Source: Cellvibrio fontiphilus_A (lineage in GTDB: Bacteria; Pseudomonadota; Gammaproteobacteria; Pseudomonadales; Cellvibrionaceae). Taken from it: 64,000 bases of DNA. A program made the position numbers and the translations under genes. Shown here in pieces: positions 8,898-18,109 of the stretch. Within the stretch, counting starts at the first letter, position 1; the number at the start of each line of letters is the position of its first letter. The notes beneath the pieces were generated by a model. That model worked only from the letters and a program-made list of their open reading frames with translations. It had not been told where the DNA came from and made no database searches. Location: positions 372,001 through 436,000 of the forward strand of contig NZ_JBHRTF010000004.1 in NCBI RefSeq assembly GCF_042646205.1. Direction: 5' to 3'.

Positions 8898-9707
8898 TCA
8901 AGGAAAAGCTGGCGCGCCGGCTAGTTTGTGCCAGTGCACATCCGGTGGCATTGGGCTTTTGCAGGCGAGTGCCACGTAGTGATCATCGCTCAGCGCCCAT
9001 TGGAAAAAGTGCCATGCTGCCCCTGCCGCATCGGTGTTATCGATAAGCGATTTATCCATAGTGCCCCGAATAGTCTCCTGAATGATCCCATGAATAGCCC
9101 CCTGAATTTTCTCTCCCTCAACGCCGAAGGTGATTTTCTCCAGGCCAGTGGAAATACCGGAGCCCAAGGCTTTAAAAAAGGCTTCCTTCAGTGTCCACAG
9201 GCGATAAAAATAGCTGGTTTGCCCATCCTTACCCAGCTGTTGCAATTGGGCAAATTCACTGGGGTGATAGTAGCGTTCGGCAATAGCGCTCAGGTTGCGC
9301 GACCGCTTGAGGCTCTCAACATCCACGCCGATAGACTCGGCATAACCAACCGCTAGTAGCACCCAATGCTCGCAGTGGGAGAGGCTGAATTGCAGTGCTT
9401 GCCCCGGCAAATAAGGTTTGCCTTTATCGCTGCGCGCAAACACCACTGCTTCCGGCGCAATCGCGAGATGCGCGCCCAAAACCTTGCGCAATAACCAGCG
9501 GCTCGCAATATAGGCCGCCTTGCCGCGCACAAAGCTGGCGGCCCGCGCCTGCTCGCTGACGCTCATCATGGTTTCGGCCTCGACGTAAGCCTGTGCACTG
9601 AGCTGGCGGATATCCAGGCAATAGATGTGCAGCGCCGTTAGGTCTTGAGCCGCGATGGGAGAGGGCTGTGCAAATATTGGCGTGCTGGGCGGTGTGTGTA
9701 GCGGCAT
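8898..9707 (-). CDS. 4'-phosphopantetheinyl transferase, Sfp type
   Basis: The enzyme transfers the phosphopantetheine arm of coenzyme A to a carrier-protein serine. The 269-residue length and the motifs IGVDVE (magnesium-binding Asp and Glu) and WTLKEAFFKALG (the W-x-x-KEA-xx-K signature) place it in the two-lobed Sfp/Gsp/AcpT class, not the small trimeric AcpS. No NRPS or PKS gene is in the window, so it may serve fatty-acid ACP or a distant secondary-metabolite cluster. A repetitive stretch rich in Ile, Gly and Thr (about residues 206-218) lies between the signature motif and the C-terminus and looks like an expanded loop. Confidence 0.87.
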   Translation of the reverse strand: MPLHTPPSTPIFAQPSPIAAQDLTALHIYCLDIRQLSAQAYVEAETMMSVSEQARAASFVRGKAAYIASRWLLRKVLGAHLAIAPEAVVFARSDKGKPYLPGQALQFSLSHCEHWVLLAVGYAESIGVDVESLKRSRNLSAIAERYYHPSEFAQLQQLGKDGQTSYFYRLWTLKEAFFKALGSGISTGLEKITFGVEGEKIQGAIHGIIQETIRGTMDKSLIDNTDAAGAAWHFFQWALSDDHYVALACKSPMPPDVHWHKLAGAPAFP

Positions 9708-9849
9708 TATTGAATATGTTTGAGTGAGGGCAGGCGCCCATCATACGCTCTGGCTCCCTATTTGTGACTGGCTTGGGCGCTTTGCGCGGTTTCGATAAAT
9801 CAGCGACAATTCGCGCCCTTTTATCACGTCACCCCATTTTGGAGTTGTT

Positions 9850-10347
9850 ATGCAAATCACTGCCGACAAAGTTGTCAGTTTTCACTACCGCCTGAGCGAA
9901 ACCGGCGGTGAGCTGCTGGAAACCTCATATGACTCGGATCCAACCCTTTACCTGCATGGCCATCGCGGTTTGTTGGTGGCGCTGGAAGAGGCTTTGGAAG
10001 GTAAACAAGCAGGCGATAAAGTGACTGTAAGCCTCACCCCGGAGCAGGGCTACGGTCAGCGTCAGGAGGGTGCAACCCAGCGTATCCCTATCAAGCATTT
10101 GCTCGGTTACGAAAAAATCAAAAACAAAATCAAACCCGGCATGAAAGTCGCCGTAAATACCCAGCACGGCCCTTGGGATGCGGTGGTATTAAAAGTGGGT
10201 AAATTTAATGTGGATATCGATAGCAACCACCCGCTTGCGGGCAAAAATCTCGACTTTGAATTAGAAGTTGTGGAGGTGCGCGATGCAACCGCAGAAGAGT
10301 TGGCCCATGGTCACGCCCACGGCGTTGGCGGGCACCATCACGATTAA
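9850..10347 (+). CDS. slyD: FKBP-type peptidyl-prolyl isomerase, SlyD-like
   Basis: SlyD is a cytoplasmic prolyl isomerase and chaperone that also handles nickel for hydrogenase or urease. The 165-residue sequence has the SlyD layout: FKBP half-domain (SFHYRLSETGGELLETS), the inserted-flap chaperone domain in the middle, then NHPLAGKNLDFELEV, the second FKBP part. The tail ends in a short His-rich stretch (HGHAHGVGGHHHD), which would bind metal but lacks the cysteines of the E. coli tail. It has its own upstream region with a GGAG ribosome site about 6 nt before the ATG, and is followed by a terminator. Confidence 0.92.
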   Translation: MQITADKVVSFHYRLSETGGELLETSYDSDPTLYLHGHRGLLVALEEALEGKQAGDKVTVSLTPEQGYGQRQEGATQRIPIKHLLGYEKIKNKIKPGMKVAVNTQHGPWDAVVLKVGKFNVDIDSNHPLAGKNLDFELEVVEVRDATAEELAHGHAHGVGGHHHD

Positions 10348-10371
10348 TTGGCTGAGTGCTGCTGCAAAAAA

Positions 10372-10399
10372 AATGCCCGGGTTGATCGGGCATTTTTTT
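10372..10399 (+). terminator. Rho-independent terminator after slyD
   Basis: Hairpin with arms AATGCCCG and CGGGCATT separated by 7 nt and followed by a run of T. The A-run on the other side makes it able to serve the leftward TetR gene as well, which ends 18 bp beyond. Confidence 0.88.
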
Positions 10400-10416
10400 G
10401 GCTGTCGGATGGGTGG

Positions 10417-11067
10417 CTAGAGCGTTTTATTGCACGGCCAGGTAGGTTTGGTGCTGAACCAGAATTCCGGTTTTAATCCTATCAGGCGATAAATCCCCGC
10501 CGGCAAGTCGCGTTTGATATTGTCGATATTGCGCGTAACCCGCGCGTGGCTCATGGCGCCCTGCACATACTGCTGCATCAGCCGCGCGACCTGTTCTATA
10601 TCCTGATCGGCTGAGTCGATTAAAAAATTCCCGTCCTTCAAGCTGCGCACCAGCGCTTGGTTGTATTTCGCACCGCGCTCCGTCATAAGTTGTAGCGTTT
10701 CAATAATTCGCGCGTCTTCGCAGCCGGTTTGCATGCCGGCATTAAACATGGCGCAACCGGGCATAGCATTTTTTTCATCGCCCAGTTTATTGATGTAAAT
10801 AAACTGCAGCCAATTTTCCAATTGCTCCAGCGGCGTATTGATGGGCGAGAGTATGCAGTCCAAATCCTGGCGAATCTGATCCCAGTGATAGCTGGTGGCT
10901 TCACAAAAAAGCTCAGCCTTGGATTCAAAGTGGTGATAAAAACTGCCCTTGGTTACACCCGCCTGCTTGCATATTTCATTCACCCCAACGGAATTGTAAT
11001 TGCTGTTCCATATCAGGTTCAGGGCGGTTTCCAATAACAAGGTGCGGGTGTCGCTAGTGTTCATCAT
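10417..11067 (-). CDS. TetR/AcrR-family transcriptional regulator of the adjacent RND pump
   Basis: A one-domain regulator with an N-terminal TetR helix-turn-helix (VGVNEICKQAGVTKGSFYHHFESKAEL, about residues 26-52) and a ligand-binding helical C-terminus, 216 residues from the ATG at 11067. The open frame continues 72 codons upstream, but that part runs through the operator region and does not look like protein, so the ATG-ATG pair at 11067/11064 is taken as the start. It is divergent from the efflux operon. By analogy with AcrR and TtgR it should repress the pump and itself until a drug or metabolite binds. Confidence 0.88.
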   Translation of the reverse strand: MMNTSDTRTLLLETALNLIWNSNYNSVGVNEICKQAGVTKGSFYHHFESKAELFCEATSYHWDQIRQDLDCILSPINTPLEQLENWLQFIYINKLGDEKNAMPGCAMFNAGMQTGCEDARIIETLQLMTERGAKYNQALVRSLKDGNFLIDSADQDIEQVARLMQQYVQGAMSHARVTRNIDNIKRDLPAGIYRLIGLKPEFWFSTKPTWPCNKTL

Positions 11068-11100
11068 GTGAAATCTCGTACAAACGATATGGTTATTATG

Positions 11101-11114
11101 ATACCGGGTGGTAT
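11101..11114. promoter_or_regulatory. Probable TetR operator, copy 1 (ATACC-N4-GGTAT)
   Basis: The inverted repeat ATACC-GGGT-GGTAT lies 33 bp upstream of the regulator start. The same arms and the same 4-bp spacing occur again at 11282-11295, and nowhere else that I noticed, which points to two binding sites for the divergent TetR protein. Assignment to this regulator is an inference from position. Confidence 0.65.
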
Positions 11115-11280
11115 GTTTTTCAATCGCCCCTGTGTCGCTATATGCACCTCCGCTCAGACTGTTTTTAGTATCAGTGGAGTGATTAAAGGGGCAATCTTGT
11201 TGATTTATAGGGCTTTTATGGATTTTGCCTATGCTGGCGCAGTGCTCTCTTGCGGCAAAAGATAAAAATTTATTGACCGC

Positions 11281-11296
11281 CATACCTACCGGTATG
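11281..11296. promoter_or_regulatory. Probable TetR operator, copy 2, in front of the efflux operon
   Basis: Inverted repeat CATACC-TACC-GGTATG, with the same ATACC-N4-GGTAT core as the copy at 11101. It is about 97 bp upstream of the pump adaptor start, where it could overlap the operon promoter. Confidence 0.7.
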
Positions 11297-11392
11297 TATA
11301 GTTTTCCGAAATGACCGGTTTAACCCCGCCGATGTTGTGTCCAGGGAGTTTTAGCGTGGCATTGATTTGCTCAGAAGCAATAGGAGACTAAC

Positions 11393-12562
11393 ATGAGTAG
11401 CACAATTTCCTCCCGCAAGTTCTTAACTCTCAGCGCGCTGGCCATACTCACAGGTATTGCCAGTTTTTATTATGTCACCCATGTGGAAGCTTCTGCACCA
11501 TCTGCCGTACCACCCGCCCCGGCGGTGGATGTGGTGATTTTGCAGCCGCAAGAAATCCGCACCTGGGCCAGTTTTTCCGGTCGCCTGGCGCCGGTGGAGA
11601 GTGCGGCCGTCAAACCGCTGGTGAGCGGTACTATCCAGCAGGTGTTGTTTACCGAGGGTCAGCAGGTCAAACAGGGCCAGCCGCTGTTTGTGATTGATCC
11701 GCGCCCGCATCAAGCATCGGTGCAGCGCGCCCAGGCACAATTGGCCACGGCTCAATCGCGCGCCAAGCTCGCACAGGATGAACTCAAGCGCGCCCAGCAG
11801 CTCATTGCTGCCAAGCTGGTGTCGCAAAGTATTTACGACTCGGCGCTAAGCGCTCATCAGGTGGCGCAGGCGGATGTGAAGCAAGCAGAGGCGGCGCTGA
11901 GTCAGGCGAAGCTCGATTTGGAGTATGCCCATATCAGCGCGCCCATTAGTGGTCGTGTCAGCCGTGCGGAGCTGACGATTGGTAACGTTGTGGAAGCTGG
12001 TGCCAATGCGCCGCTGCTCACCCAAATCGTGGCTAATGATAAGTTTTATGCCGAGTTCAATGTGGATGAAGCCACTTACATCCAGTTTGTGCGCAACACC
12101 AAAAACACCCGCGAGATGCCGGTGGAATTGACGCTTGCCAGCGATAGCAGCGTCACCTACAGCGGCAATATTTCTGCCTTTGATAATCGCCTGGATACCA
12201 ACAGCGGCACTATTCGTGCGCGCGCCATTTTTGACAATAAAGACGGCGCCTTAACCGCCGGCATGTTTGCCAATGTGCGTTTGGGTTCTGCTGAAAAAGT
12301 TCAGGCGCTGTTAGTGCCCGAGCGTGCAATCGGCACCAACCAAAGTAAAAAGTTTGTATTGGTGGTGGATGAAAATAACACCGCGACATACCAGGAAATT
12401 ACGTTAGGCGATCACTATCAAGGCCAGCGTGTAGTGATGGCAGGTGTGAATGCCGGCGATAAAATTATCGTGAATGGCCTGTCCCATGTACGACCGAATA
12501 GTCTGGTCAATCCGAGTGTGACGCAAGCGGGTGCAGCAGCCGCTGTTGCATCCAACCCCTAA
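11393..12562 (+). CDS. RND efflux periplasmic adaptor (membrane fusion protein)
   Basis: The adaptor links the inner-membrane RND pump to the outer-membrane channel. The 389-residue protein has an N-terminal membrane anchor or signal (residues 10-30) with no lipobox, a split barrel-sandwich (biotinyl-lipoyl-like) domain seen as VSGTIQQVLFTEGQQVKQGQ and APISGRVSRAEL, a long coiled-coil hairpin rich in Ala, Gln and Lys between them (about residues 105-175), then the beta-barrel and membrane-proximal domains. It is the first gene of adaptor-pump-channel. Class: HAE-1 type, most like MexE/AcrA relatives; the drug range cannot be read. Confidence 0.92.
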   Translation: MSSTISSRKFLTLSALAILTGIASFYYVTHVEASAPSAVPPAPAVDVVILQPQEIRTWASFSGRLAPVESAAVKPLVSGTIQQVLFTEGQQVKQGQPLFVIDPRPHQASVQRAQAQLATAQSRAKLAQDELKRAQQLIAAKLVSQSIYDSALSAHQVAQADVKQAEAALSQAKLDLEYAHISAPISGRVSRAELTIGNVVEAGANAPLLTQIVANDKFYAEFNVDEATYIQFVRNTKNTREMPVELTLASDSSVTYSGNISAFDNRLDTNSGTIRARAIFDNKDGALTAGMFANVRLGSAEKVQALLVPERAIGTNQSKKFVLVVDENNTATYQEITLGDHYQGQRVVMAGVNAGDKIIVNGLSHVRPNSLVNPSVTQAGAAAAVASNP

Positions 12563-12695
12563 ACCGATCTCCGTTTAACTTCATCGTTTTTGTGTAATGA
12601 GTTTTGCTGGTGCCGTGCGCCAGCAGTCTCTAAACACGCCTTTTACTTTTGTATTGACCTTTACTTTTTTATTGCAGCCATGCAGCAGGCTTATC

Positions 12696-15600
12696 ATGAA
12701 CATATCCAAATTTTTTGTGGATCGTCCCATTTTTGCCGGCGTGATTTCACTGTTGATTTTTATCGCCGGTTTGCTCGCCATGTTTCAATTGCCCATTTCG
12801 GAGTATCCGGATGTATCGCCTCCTTCGGTGGTGGTTAGCGCCGCTTATCCTGGCGCTAACCCAAAGGTGATTGCTGAAACCGTTGCAACGCCGCTGGAAG
12901 AACAATTGGCTGGTACGGAAAATATGTTGTACATGTTTTCACAAGCGACTACCGATGGCCGCTTGACCTTGACCGTCACGTTTAAAATCGGCACCGATGT
13001 CGATTTAGCTCAGCAAATGGTGCAAAACCGTGTATCGCAAGCACTACCTCGTTTGCCGGATGTCACCCGCCAGCGTGGTGTCACAGTAGTTAAAAGCTCG
13101 CCCGATTTAACCATGGTGGTGCATTTAATTTCGCCGGATAAAAGTTACGACGAACTCTATTTGCGCAACTACGCGCTGATGAATATTAAAGACGAACTCG
13201 CCAAAGTGGCTGGTGTGGGCCAGGTGCGGTTATTTGGCTCGGGTGATTACGCCATGCGCATTTGGTTAAACCCGGAAGCTATTGCCGAAAAAAATCTCAC
13301 CGCTAATGATGTAGTGAATGCCATTCGCGAGCAAAACGTACAAGTGGCCGCCGGTATGATTGGCGGTGCGCCCGTCACTGATTTGGTGGATGTGCAATTG
13401 CCCATTAATGCCAAAGGCCGTTTGGATAACCCGGAAGAATTTGGTGAAATTATTATTCGCGCGGGTGCAACCGGTGAAATTACTCGCTTGAAAGATGTGG
13501 CGCGCATTGAAATGGGCGCATCAGAATTCAGTTTGAATGCCATGCTGGATAACCAACCGGCAGTAGCCATTCCTATTTTTCAATCGCCTGGTGCCAATGC
13601 TATTCAAATTTCCGATGCGGTGCGCTCAACCATGGCGCAATTGGCTGAGCGTTTTCCTGCAGGGGTGGAATACAAAGTTGTTTACGACCCTACGATTTTT
13701 GTAAAAAGTTCCATTAACGCGGTTATCAAAACCTTGCTCGAAGCGCTGGCGTTGGTTGTGGTAGTGGTGATTTTATTTTTGCAAACCTGGCGCGCATCCA
13801 TTATTCCGCTGCTGGCTGTTCCTGTATCCATCGTTGGAACCTTTTCGTTGATGTGGGCTTTTGGTTTTTCGATTAACACCTTGTCGCTGTTCGGTTTGGT
13901 GTTGGCTATTGGCATAGTGGTGGACGATGCCATTGTGGTAGTGGAAAACGTTGAGCGAAATATTGAAGAAGGCTTAACACCGCTGGCGGCTACTTATAAG
14001 GCCATGCAGGAAGTGAGCGGGCCAATTATTGCAATTTCATTGACACTGGTTGCGGTGTTTGTGCCTATCGCTTTTGTCAGTGGATTGACCGGGCAGTTCT
14101 ACCAACAATTTGCGTTAACTATCGCCATTTCTACCGTGATCTCTGCCATCAACTCGCTGACATTAAGCCCGGCATTGGCGGCGATTTTGTTAAAAAGTCA
14201 CGATGCACCAAAAGATCGCCTAACGCGCATTATGGATAAAATTTTTGGGCGCTTTTTTGCCTGGTTTAATCGCAGTTTTAATCGCGCCTCGGGTAATTAC
14301 TCCACCAAAGTCGGGAAAATACTCGGGCGCAAAGCGGCTGCCGTTGGTGTGTATGCGGTGCTGCTGGCGGTGACGGCGGTGGGTTTTAATATTATTCCCA
14401 AGGGCTTTGTGCCCGCGCAGGACAAACAATATTTAATCGCCTTTGCACAGCTGCCGGATGGCGCCACACTGGAGCGTACCGAAGCCGTTATTCGCAAGAT
14501 GGGTGAAATTGGTTTGGCTGAAGCCGGTGTGGAAAGCGCGGTGCAATTTCCGGGTTTAAGTATTAACGGCTTCACCAACAGTTCCAGTGCCGGCATTGTG
14601 TTTTTAACGCTGGACGCATTTGATGAACGCAATGGTGCCGATCTATCGGCTGCGGCTATTTCGCAAAAACTGCAAATGAAATTTGCCGGTGTCAAAGAGG
14701 CGTTTATCGCTGTGTTCCCACCACCGCCGGTGCGTGGTTTGGGTACTACGGGCGGTTTTAAATTACAAATTGAAGACCGCGCTGGTTTGGGTTATGAAAA
14801 ATTGGCAGAGGTAGTGGCGCAGGTGCAACAAAAAGCCATGCAGCGCCCTGAACTAGCCAGTGTGTTTTCCAACTACAAAATCAATGTGCCGCAATTGTAT
14901 GCCGATGTGGATCGCACTAAAGCCAAACAACTTGGCCTGAATGTGAAAGACATTTTTGACACTATGCAAATTTATTTGGGTTCGCTTTATGTCAATGATT
15001 TCAATCAATTTGGCCGCACCTATCAGGTGATCGCCCAGGCCGATGCGGAATATCGCAACACGCCCGCCGATGCGCTCAATTTAAAAGTGCGCAATGCACA
15101 GGGCGATATGGTGCCGCTGGGTGCCGTGTTGACTATGGAGGAAAGTTACGGCCCGGAAAGTGCCGCGCACTACAACGGTTACTTGGCTGCAGATATTAAC
15201 GGTAACGCCGCACCCGGTTATTCCAGTGGCCAGGCGCAGGATGCGATTGATGAAATTCTGGATGAGGTGTTGCCCAGCGGCATTGTGTATGAGTGGACTG
15301 ATTTAACTTATCAGGAAGTGCTGGCAGGCAATACCGCGATTTATATTTTGCCGCTGTGTTTGCTGCTGGTGTTTTTGGTGTTGGCCGCGCAATACGAAAG
15401 TTTGGCATTGCCGCTGGTGGTGGTGACCATTGTTCCGCTTTCCATTTTGTCGGCACTCTTTGGTGTGTGGATAACCAATGGCGACAATAATATTTTCACC
15501 CAAATCAGTTTGTTTGTGCTCGCCGGTCTTGCCAGCAAAAACGCGATTTTAATTGTGGAATTTGCGCGCGAATTGGAACAGCGTGGTATGGCGACTTATG

Positions 15601-15917
15601 AGGCGGCAATCACTGCCAGCCGTATGCGTTTGCGTCCGATTTTAATGACTTCTTTTGCGTTCATTATGGGCGTGCTGCCGATGGTGTTCTCCACCGGCGC
15701 CGGCGCTGAAATGCGCAGCGTGATGGGCATTGCCGTTTTTGCCGGCATGTTGGGCGTAACTTTCTTTGGCCTGTTTTTTACCGCGATGTTTTATGTGCTG
15801 TTGCGCAAGCTGGAAGGCAAGCGCAATTATAAAGTTGAAGGTAAAGAGGCCTTTTCACCGGCACCAGTGCATGCAGATGCGCCTGCTGTTGCAAGCCACA
15901 AGGAGTTGCAAGCATGA
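12696..15917 (+). CDS. RND multidrug efflux pump, inner-membrane transporter (HAE-1 family)
   Basis: A 1073-residue proton-driven pump of the AcrB/MexF type. It starts MNISKFFVDRPIFAGVIS, the normal N-terminus; the open frame extends 33 codons upstream but that part is not pump-like, and the ATG at 12696 has an AGCAGG upstream. The duplicated topology is clear: TM1, a large periplasmic loop with porter domain, TM2-6 including GIVVDDAIVVVENVERNIEEG in TM4 with the two proton-relay aspartates, then the second half repeating this pattern and ending in twin hydrophobic helices. It overlaps the outer-membrane gene by 4 bp. A 133-bp gap after the adaptor gene holds nothing obvious. Confidence 0.95.
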   Translation: MNISKFFVDRPIFAGVISLLIFIAGLLAMFQLPISEYPDVSPPSVVVSAAYPGANPKVIAETVATPLEEQLAGTENMLYMFSQATTDGRLTLTVTFKIGTDVDLAQQMVQNRVSQALPRLPDVTRQRGVTVVKSSPDLTMVVHLISPDKSYDELYLRNYALMNIKDELAKVAGVGQVRLFGSGDYAMRIWLNPEAIAEKNLTANDVVNAIREQNVQVAAGMIGGAPVTDLVDVQLPINAKGRLDNPEEFGEIIIRAGATGEITRLKDVARIEMGASEFSLNAMLDNQPAVAIPIFQSPGANAIQISDAVRSTMAQLAERFPAGVEYKVVYDPTIFVKSSINAVIKTLLEALALVVVVVILFLQTWRASIIPLLAVPVSIVGTFSLMWAFGFSINTLSLFGLVLAIGIVVDDAIVVVENVERNIEEGLTPLAATYKAMQEVSGPIIAISLTLVAVFVPIAFVSGLTGQFYQQFALTIAISTVISAINSLTLSPALAAILLKSHDAPKDRLTRIMDKIFGRFFAWFNRSFNRASGNYSTKVGKILGRKAAAVGVYAVLLAVTAVGFNIIPKGFVPAQDKQYLIAFAQLPDGATLERTEAVIRKMGEIGLAEAGVESAVQFPGLSINGFTNSSSAGIVFLTLDAFDERNGADLSAAAISQKLQMKFAGVKEAFIAVFPPPPVRGLGTTGGFKLQIEDRAGLGYEKLAEVVAQVQQKAMQRPELASVFSNYKINVPQLYADVDRTKAKQLGLNVKDIFDTMQIYLGSLYVNDFNQFGRTYQVIAQADAEYRNTPADALNLKVRNAQGDMVPLGAVLTMEESYGPESAAHYNGYLAADINGNAAPGYSSGQAQDAIDEILDEVLPSGIVYEWTDLTYQEVLAGNTAIYILPLCLLLVFLVLAAQYESLALPLVVVTIVPLSILSALFGVWITNGDNNIFTQISLFVLAGLASKNAILIVEFARELEQRGMATYEAAITASRMRLRPILMTSFAFIMGVLPMVFSTGAGAEMRSVMGIAVFAGMLGVTFFGLFFTAMFYVLLRKLEGKRNYKVEGKEAFSPAPVHADAPAVASHKELQA

Positions 15918-17365
15918 ACATTTCATCGGTGTTTATAAAAGGTTTTGTAGTCGCTGTATTGCCCGCCATGATCAGCGCCTGTCACAGTTTTAAATCAGTT
16001 GAACAGTCTGCGCAGCTGGCGCAGTTGCAACCGCCACCGGCAGCATTTGTTTTGCCTGCAGCAGCCAATGAGCAGCAGCCAGTTGCAGCCTGGTGGGCGC
16101 AATTAAATGATGAACAGTTGAATCAATTAATTGCCGATTCGCTGCAACAAAATCACTCCATCCGTATCGCGCAGGCCTCGCTGGCAGAGTCGCGCGCCTT
16201 GCTGCGCTACAGCAAGTTGGATCGCTACCCCACCGTTGAAGCCAGTGTGAGTGGTACGCGGCAGAAACAGAGTGCCGATCTGGTGGGTGATGCTGGCTCG
16301 CGCATCAGTGAATCTTATCAAGCCGGTTTTGATGCGAGCTGGGAGCTGGATATTTTTGGCCGCGTGAGGAACGGGGTGAAATTATCCCAAGCGCAACTCA
16401 AGGCGCGGGAAGCTGATTTACAAGCGGCGCAGGTGAGTATTGCGGCAGAAGTTGCGAGTGCTTATATCAGCTTGCGCGGCAATCAATATTTGTTGGATGT
16501 TGCGTTGCGCAATGTGCTCAATCAGCAAGAGACTCTGGATCTGGCCAAACGCTTTTCCGAAGTGGGCCGCGGCGATCAACTGGATGTGGCGCGCGCCGAA
16601 GCGCAATTGGAATTAACCCGCGCGAGTATTCCGGCGTTAAATGCAGAAATTAATATTGCCTTGAATCGTATTGGCGTTTTAACCGGAAAACCATCGCCGC
16701 AATTAAAAACGGCCTTGGCGCTGGTGAAATCGCTACCGCAGATTCCGGCATCTTTTGCGGTGGGTAATCCCACCGATTTATTAAAACGTCGGCCCGATAT
16801 TCGCCGCGCCGAACAAGCGCTGGCCGGTGCGGTAGCGGAATACAACATTCGCGTAGCGGATTTGTATCCGAGTGTTACTTTTACTGGCGGTTTGGGTTAT
16901 TTGTCCAGTGATTGGACGCGTGTGGGCAACAGCAATAGCGATACCTTTTTATTTTCGCCGCGCATTCATTGGGCCGCGTTTGATCTGGGCAGGGTAGATG
17001 CGCAAATCGATGCGGCTGATGCCCGCACCCAAGCGCGCATCGCCGAGTTTGAGCAGCAGGTGCTCACTGCCTTGGCGGAAACCGATAATGCACTGCAAAA
17101 CTTTACCCGCGAAGAAGAACGCCGCATCACTTTACAGCGCGCTTTGCAGGCAAGTAATCAAGCTGCCGTTTATGCCCGCAAGCGTTTTGAAGTGGGCAGC
17201 AGCGATTTTCTCACGGTATTGGATGCAGAGCGCTCGCAATTAACCCTGAGTGCACAATTAGCGCAGAGTGATATGCAGGTTTTGCTGAATCTGATTGCGG
17301 TGTACAAATCCCTGGGTGGTGGTTGGGAATTTGCCCGGCAATCAGCTCTGGCTGGGCGCCATTAG
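15914..17365 (+). CDS. Outer-membrane efflux channel lipoprotein (NodT/OprM family)
   Basis: The third component of the pump, 483 residues. It has a signal peptide with the lipobox AMISAC, so Cys23 should be lipidated, then WWAQLNDEQLNQLI and two copies of the alpha-barrel repeat, each ending with a conserved segment (DASWELDIFGRVRNG in the first; LKRRPDIRRAEQALAGAVAEYN before the second). This is the RND outer-membrane lipoprotein family. The ATG overlaps the pump stop in ATGA, so the two are translationally coupled. Together with the adaptor and pump it completes a tripartite system regulated by the TetR gene next door. Confidence 0.93.
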   Translation: MNISSVFIKGFVVAVLPAMISACHSFKSVEQSAQLAQLQPPPAAFVLPAAANEQQPVAAWWAQLNDEQLNQLIADSLQQNHSIRIAQASLAESRALLRYSKLDRYPTVEASVSGTRQKQSADLVGDAGSRISESYQAGFDASWELDIFGRVRNGVKLSQAQLKAREADLQAAQVSIAAEVASAYISLRGNQYLLDVALRNVLNQQETLDLAKRFSEVGRGDQLDVARAEAQLELTRASIPALNAEINIALNRIGVLTGKPSPQLKTALALVKSLPQIPASFAVGNPTDLLKRRPDIRRAEQALAGAVAEYNIRVADLYPSVTFTGGLGYLSSDWTRVGNSNSDTFLFSPRIHWAAFDLGRVDAQIDAADARTQARIAEFEQQVLTALAETDNALQNFTREEERRITLQRALQASNQAAVYARKRFEVGSSDFLTVLDAERSQLTLSAQLAQSDMQVLLNLIAVYKSLGGGWEFARQSALAGRH

Positions 17366-17562
17366 TGTTTTAGCGCTAACGCCTAATGGTGCGATGGTAA
17401 ACGTTTTCCTTTTTGCCCGTGGCTGTCCCCTTACAGCCATGGGCTTTTTTATCGGGACGGCTATACTCTTTTGCACTTGAGTCTGCATTTGAGTCTGCAC
17501 TTGAAGCCCATGGGTTAATGCCCATCTCCTGATTATCTACCTTGTTAAGTTATGGATATTGT

Positions 17563-18003
17563 ATGAACCCGGTTCAAATTAATTGCCCCCATTGTTTTGC
17601 GACCAACCGTTTGCCCTCTGAACGGCTCACCGATAAGCCCAATTGCGGTAAATGCAAACGCGCCCTGTTTGTGGGTAAACCGCTGGAGTTAAATCCGGGC
17701 AATGTTGCCAATACCCTGGAGAAAAATGATATTCCAGTGCTAGTGGATTGCTGGGCGCCCTGGTGCGGGCCCTGTCAAAGTTTTGCCCCGGTGTTTGAAC
17801 AATTGGCGGCACAATCCGAACCCTATTTGCGCTGTGCGAAATTAAATACGGAAGCAGTGCCCTCTATCGCCCAGCGCTGGGGGATTCGCAGTATTCCAAC
17901 ACTGATTTTATTTAAAGGCGGTAAAGAAGTGCAGCGCGTTTCCGGCGCTATGTCTATACAGCAGTTAAAAGCCTGGTTGGTACAGGTAGGTGCATTTAAT
18001 TGA
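17563..18003 (+). CDS. trxC: Thioredoxin 2 (TrxC), zinc-containing
   Basis: A 146-residue disulfide reductase with the two-part TrxC layout. The N-terminal zinc finger has CPHC and CGKC (residues about 8-11 and 28-31), and the thioredoxin domain carries the redox-active WAPWCGPC and the cis-proline segment SIPTL. The length and zinc motifs distinguish it from TrxA. TrxC is usually induced by oxidative stress, but no OxyR-type site could be recognised here. The start at 17563 (MNPVQINC) fits the family; an ATG 21 bp upstream adds nothing conserved. A bidirectional terminator follows. Confidence 0.93.
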   Translation: MNPVQINCPHCFATNRLPSERLTDKPNCGKCKRALFVGKPLELNPGNVANTLEKNDIPVLVDCWAPWCGPCQSFAPVFEQLAAQSEPYLRCAKLNTEAVPSIAQRWGIRSIPTLILFKGGKEVQRVSGAMSIQQLKAWLVQVGAFN

Positions 18004-18047
18004 TTTGGCGCTTAACAGTCGCGCAGTAACCTGCAATAACAAACAAT

Positions 18048-18079
18048 AAAAAAGGCCAGCAGTTAGTGCTGGCCTTTTT
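18048..18079. terminator. Bidirectional terminator between trxC and the Crp-family gene
   Basis: Hairpin with arms AAGGCCAGC and GCTGGCCTT, a 7-nt loop, and A- and T-runs on the two sides. It separates two convergent genes and should stop transcription from both. Confidence 0.9.
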
Positions 18080-18109
18080 GTTTTCAGGTGCATTTAAACA
18101 GCAAAAAAA

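Noticed and set aside
10417..11283. Longer TetR protein starting at 11283
   Set aside because: The extra 72 codons run through the intergenic operators and do not look like a conserved N-terminus; the HTH sits at the usual distance from 11067.
12597..12695. Upstream extension of the RND pump gene
   Set aside because: The pump family starts with MNISKFFVDRP; the extra 33 codons are not family-like, and a better start with a ribosome site is at 12696.
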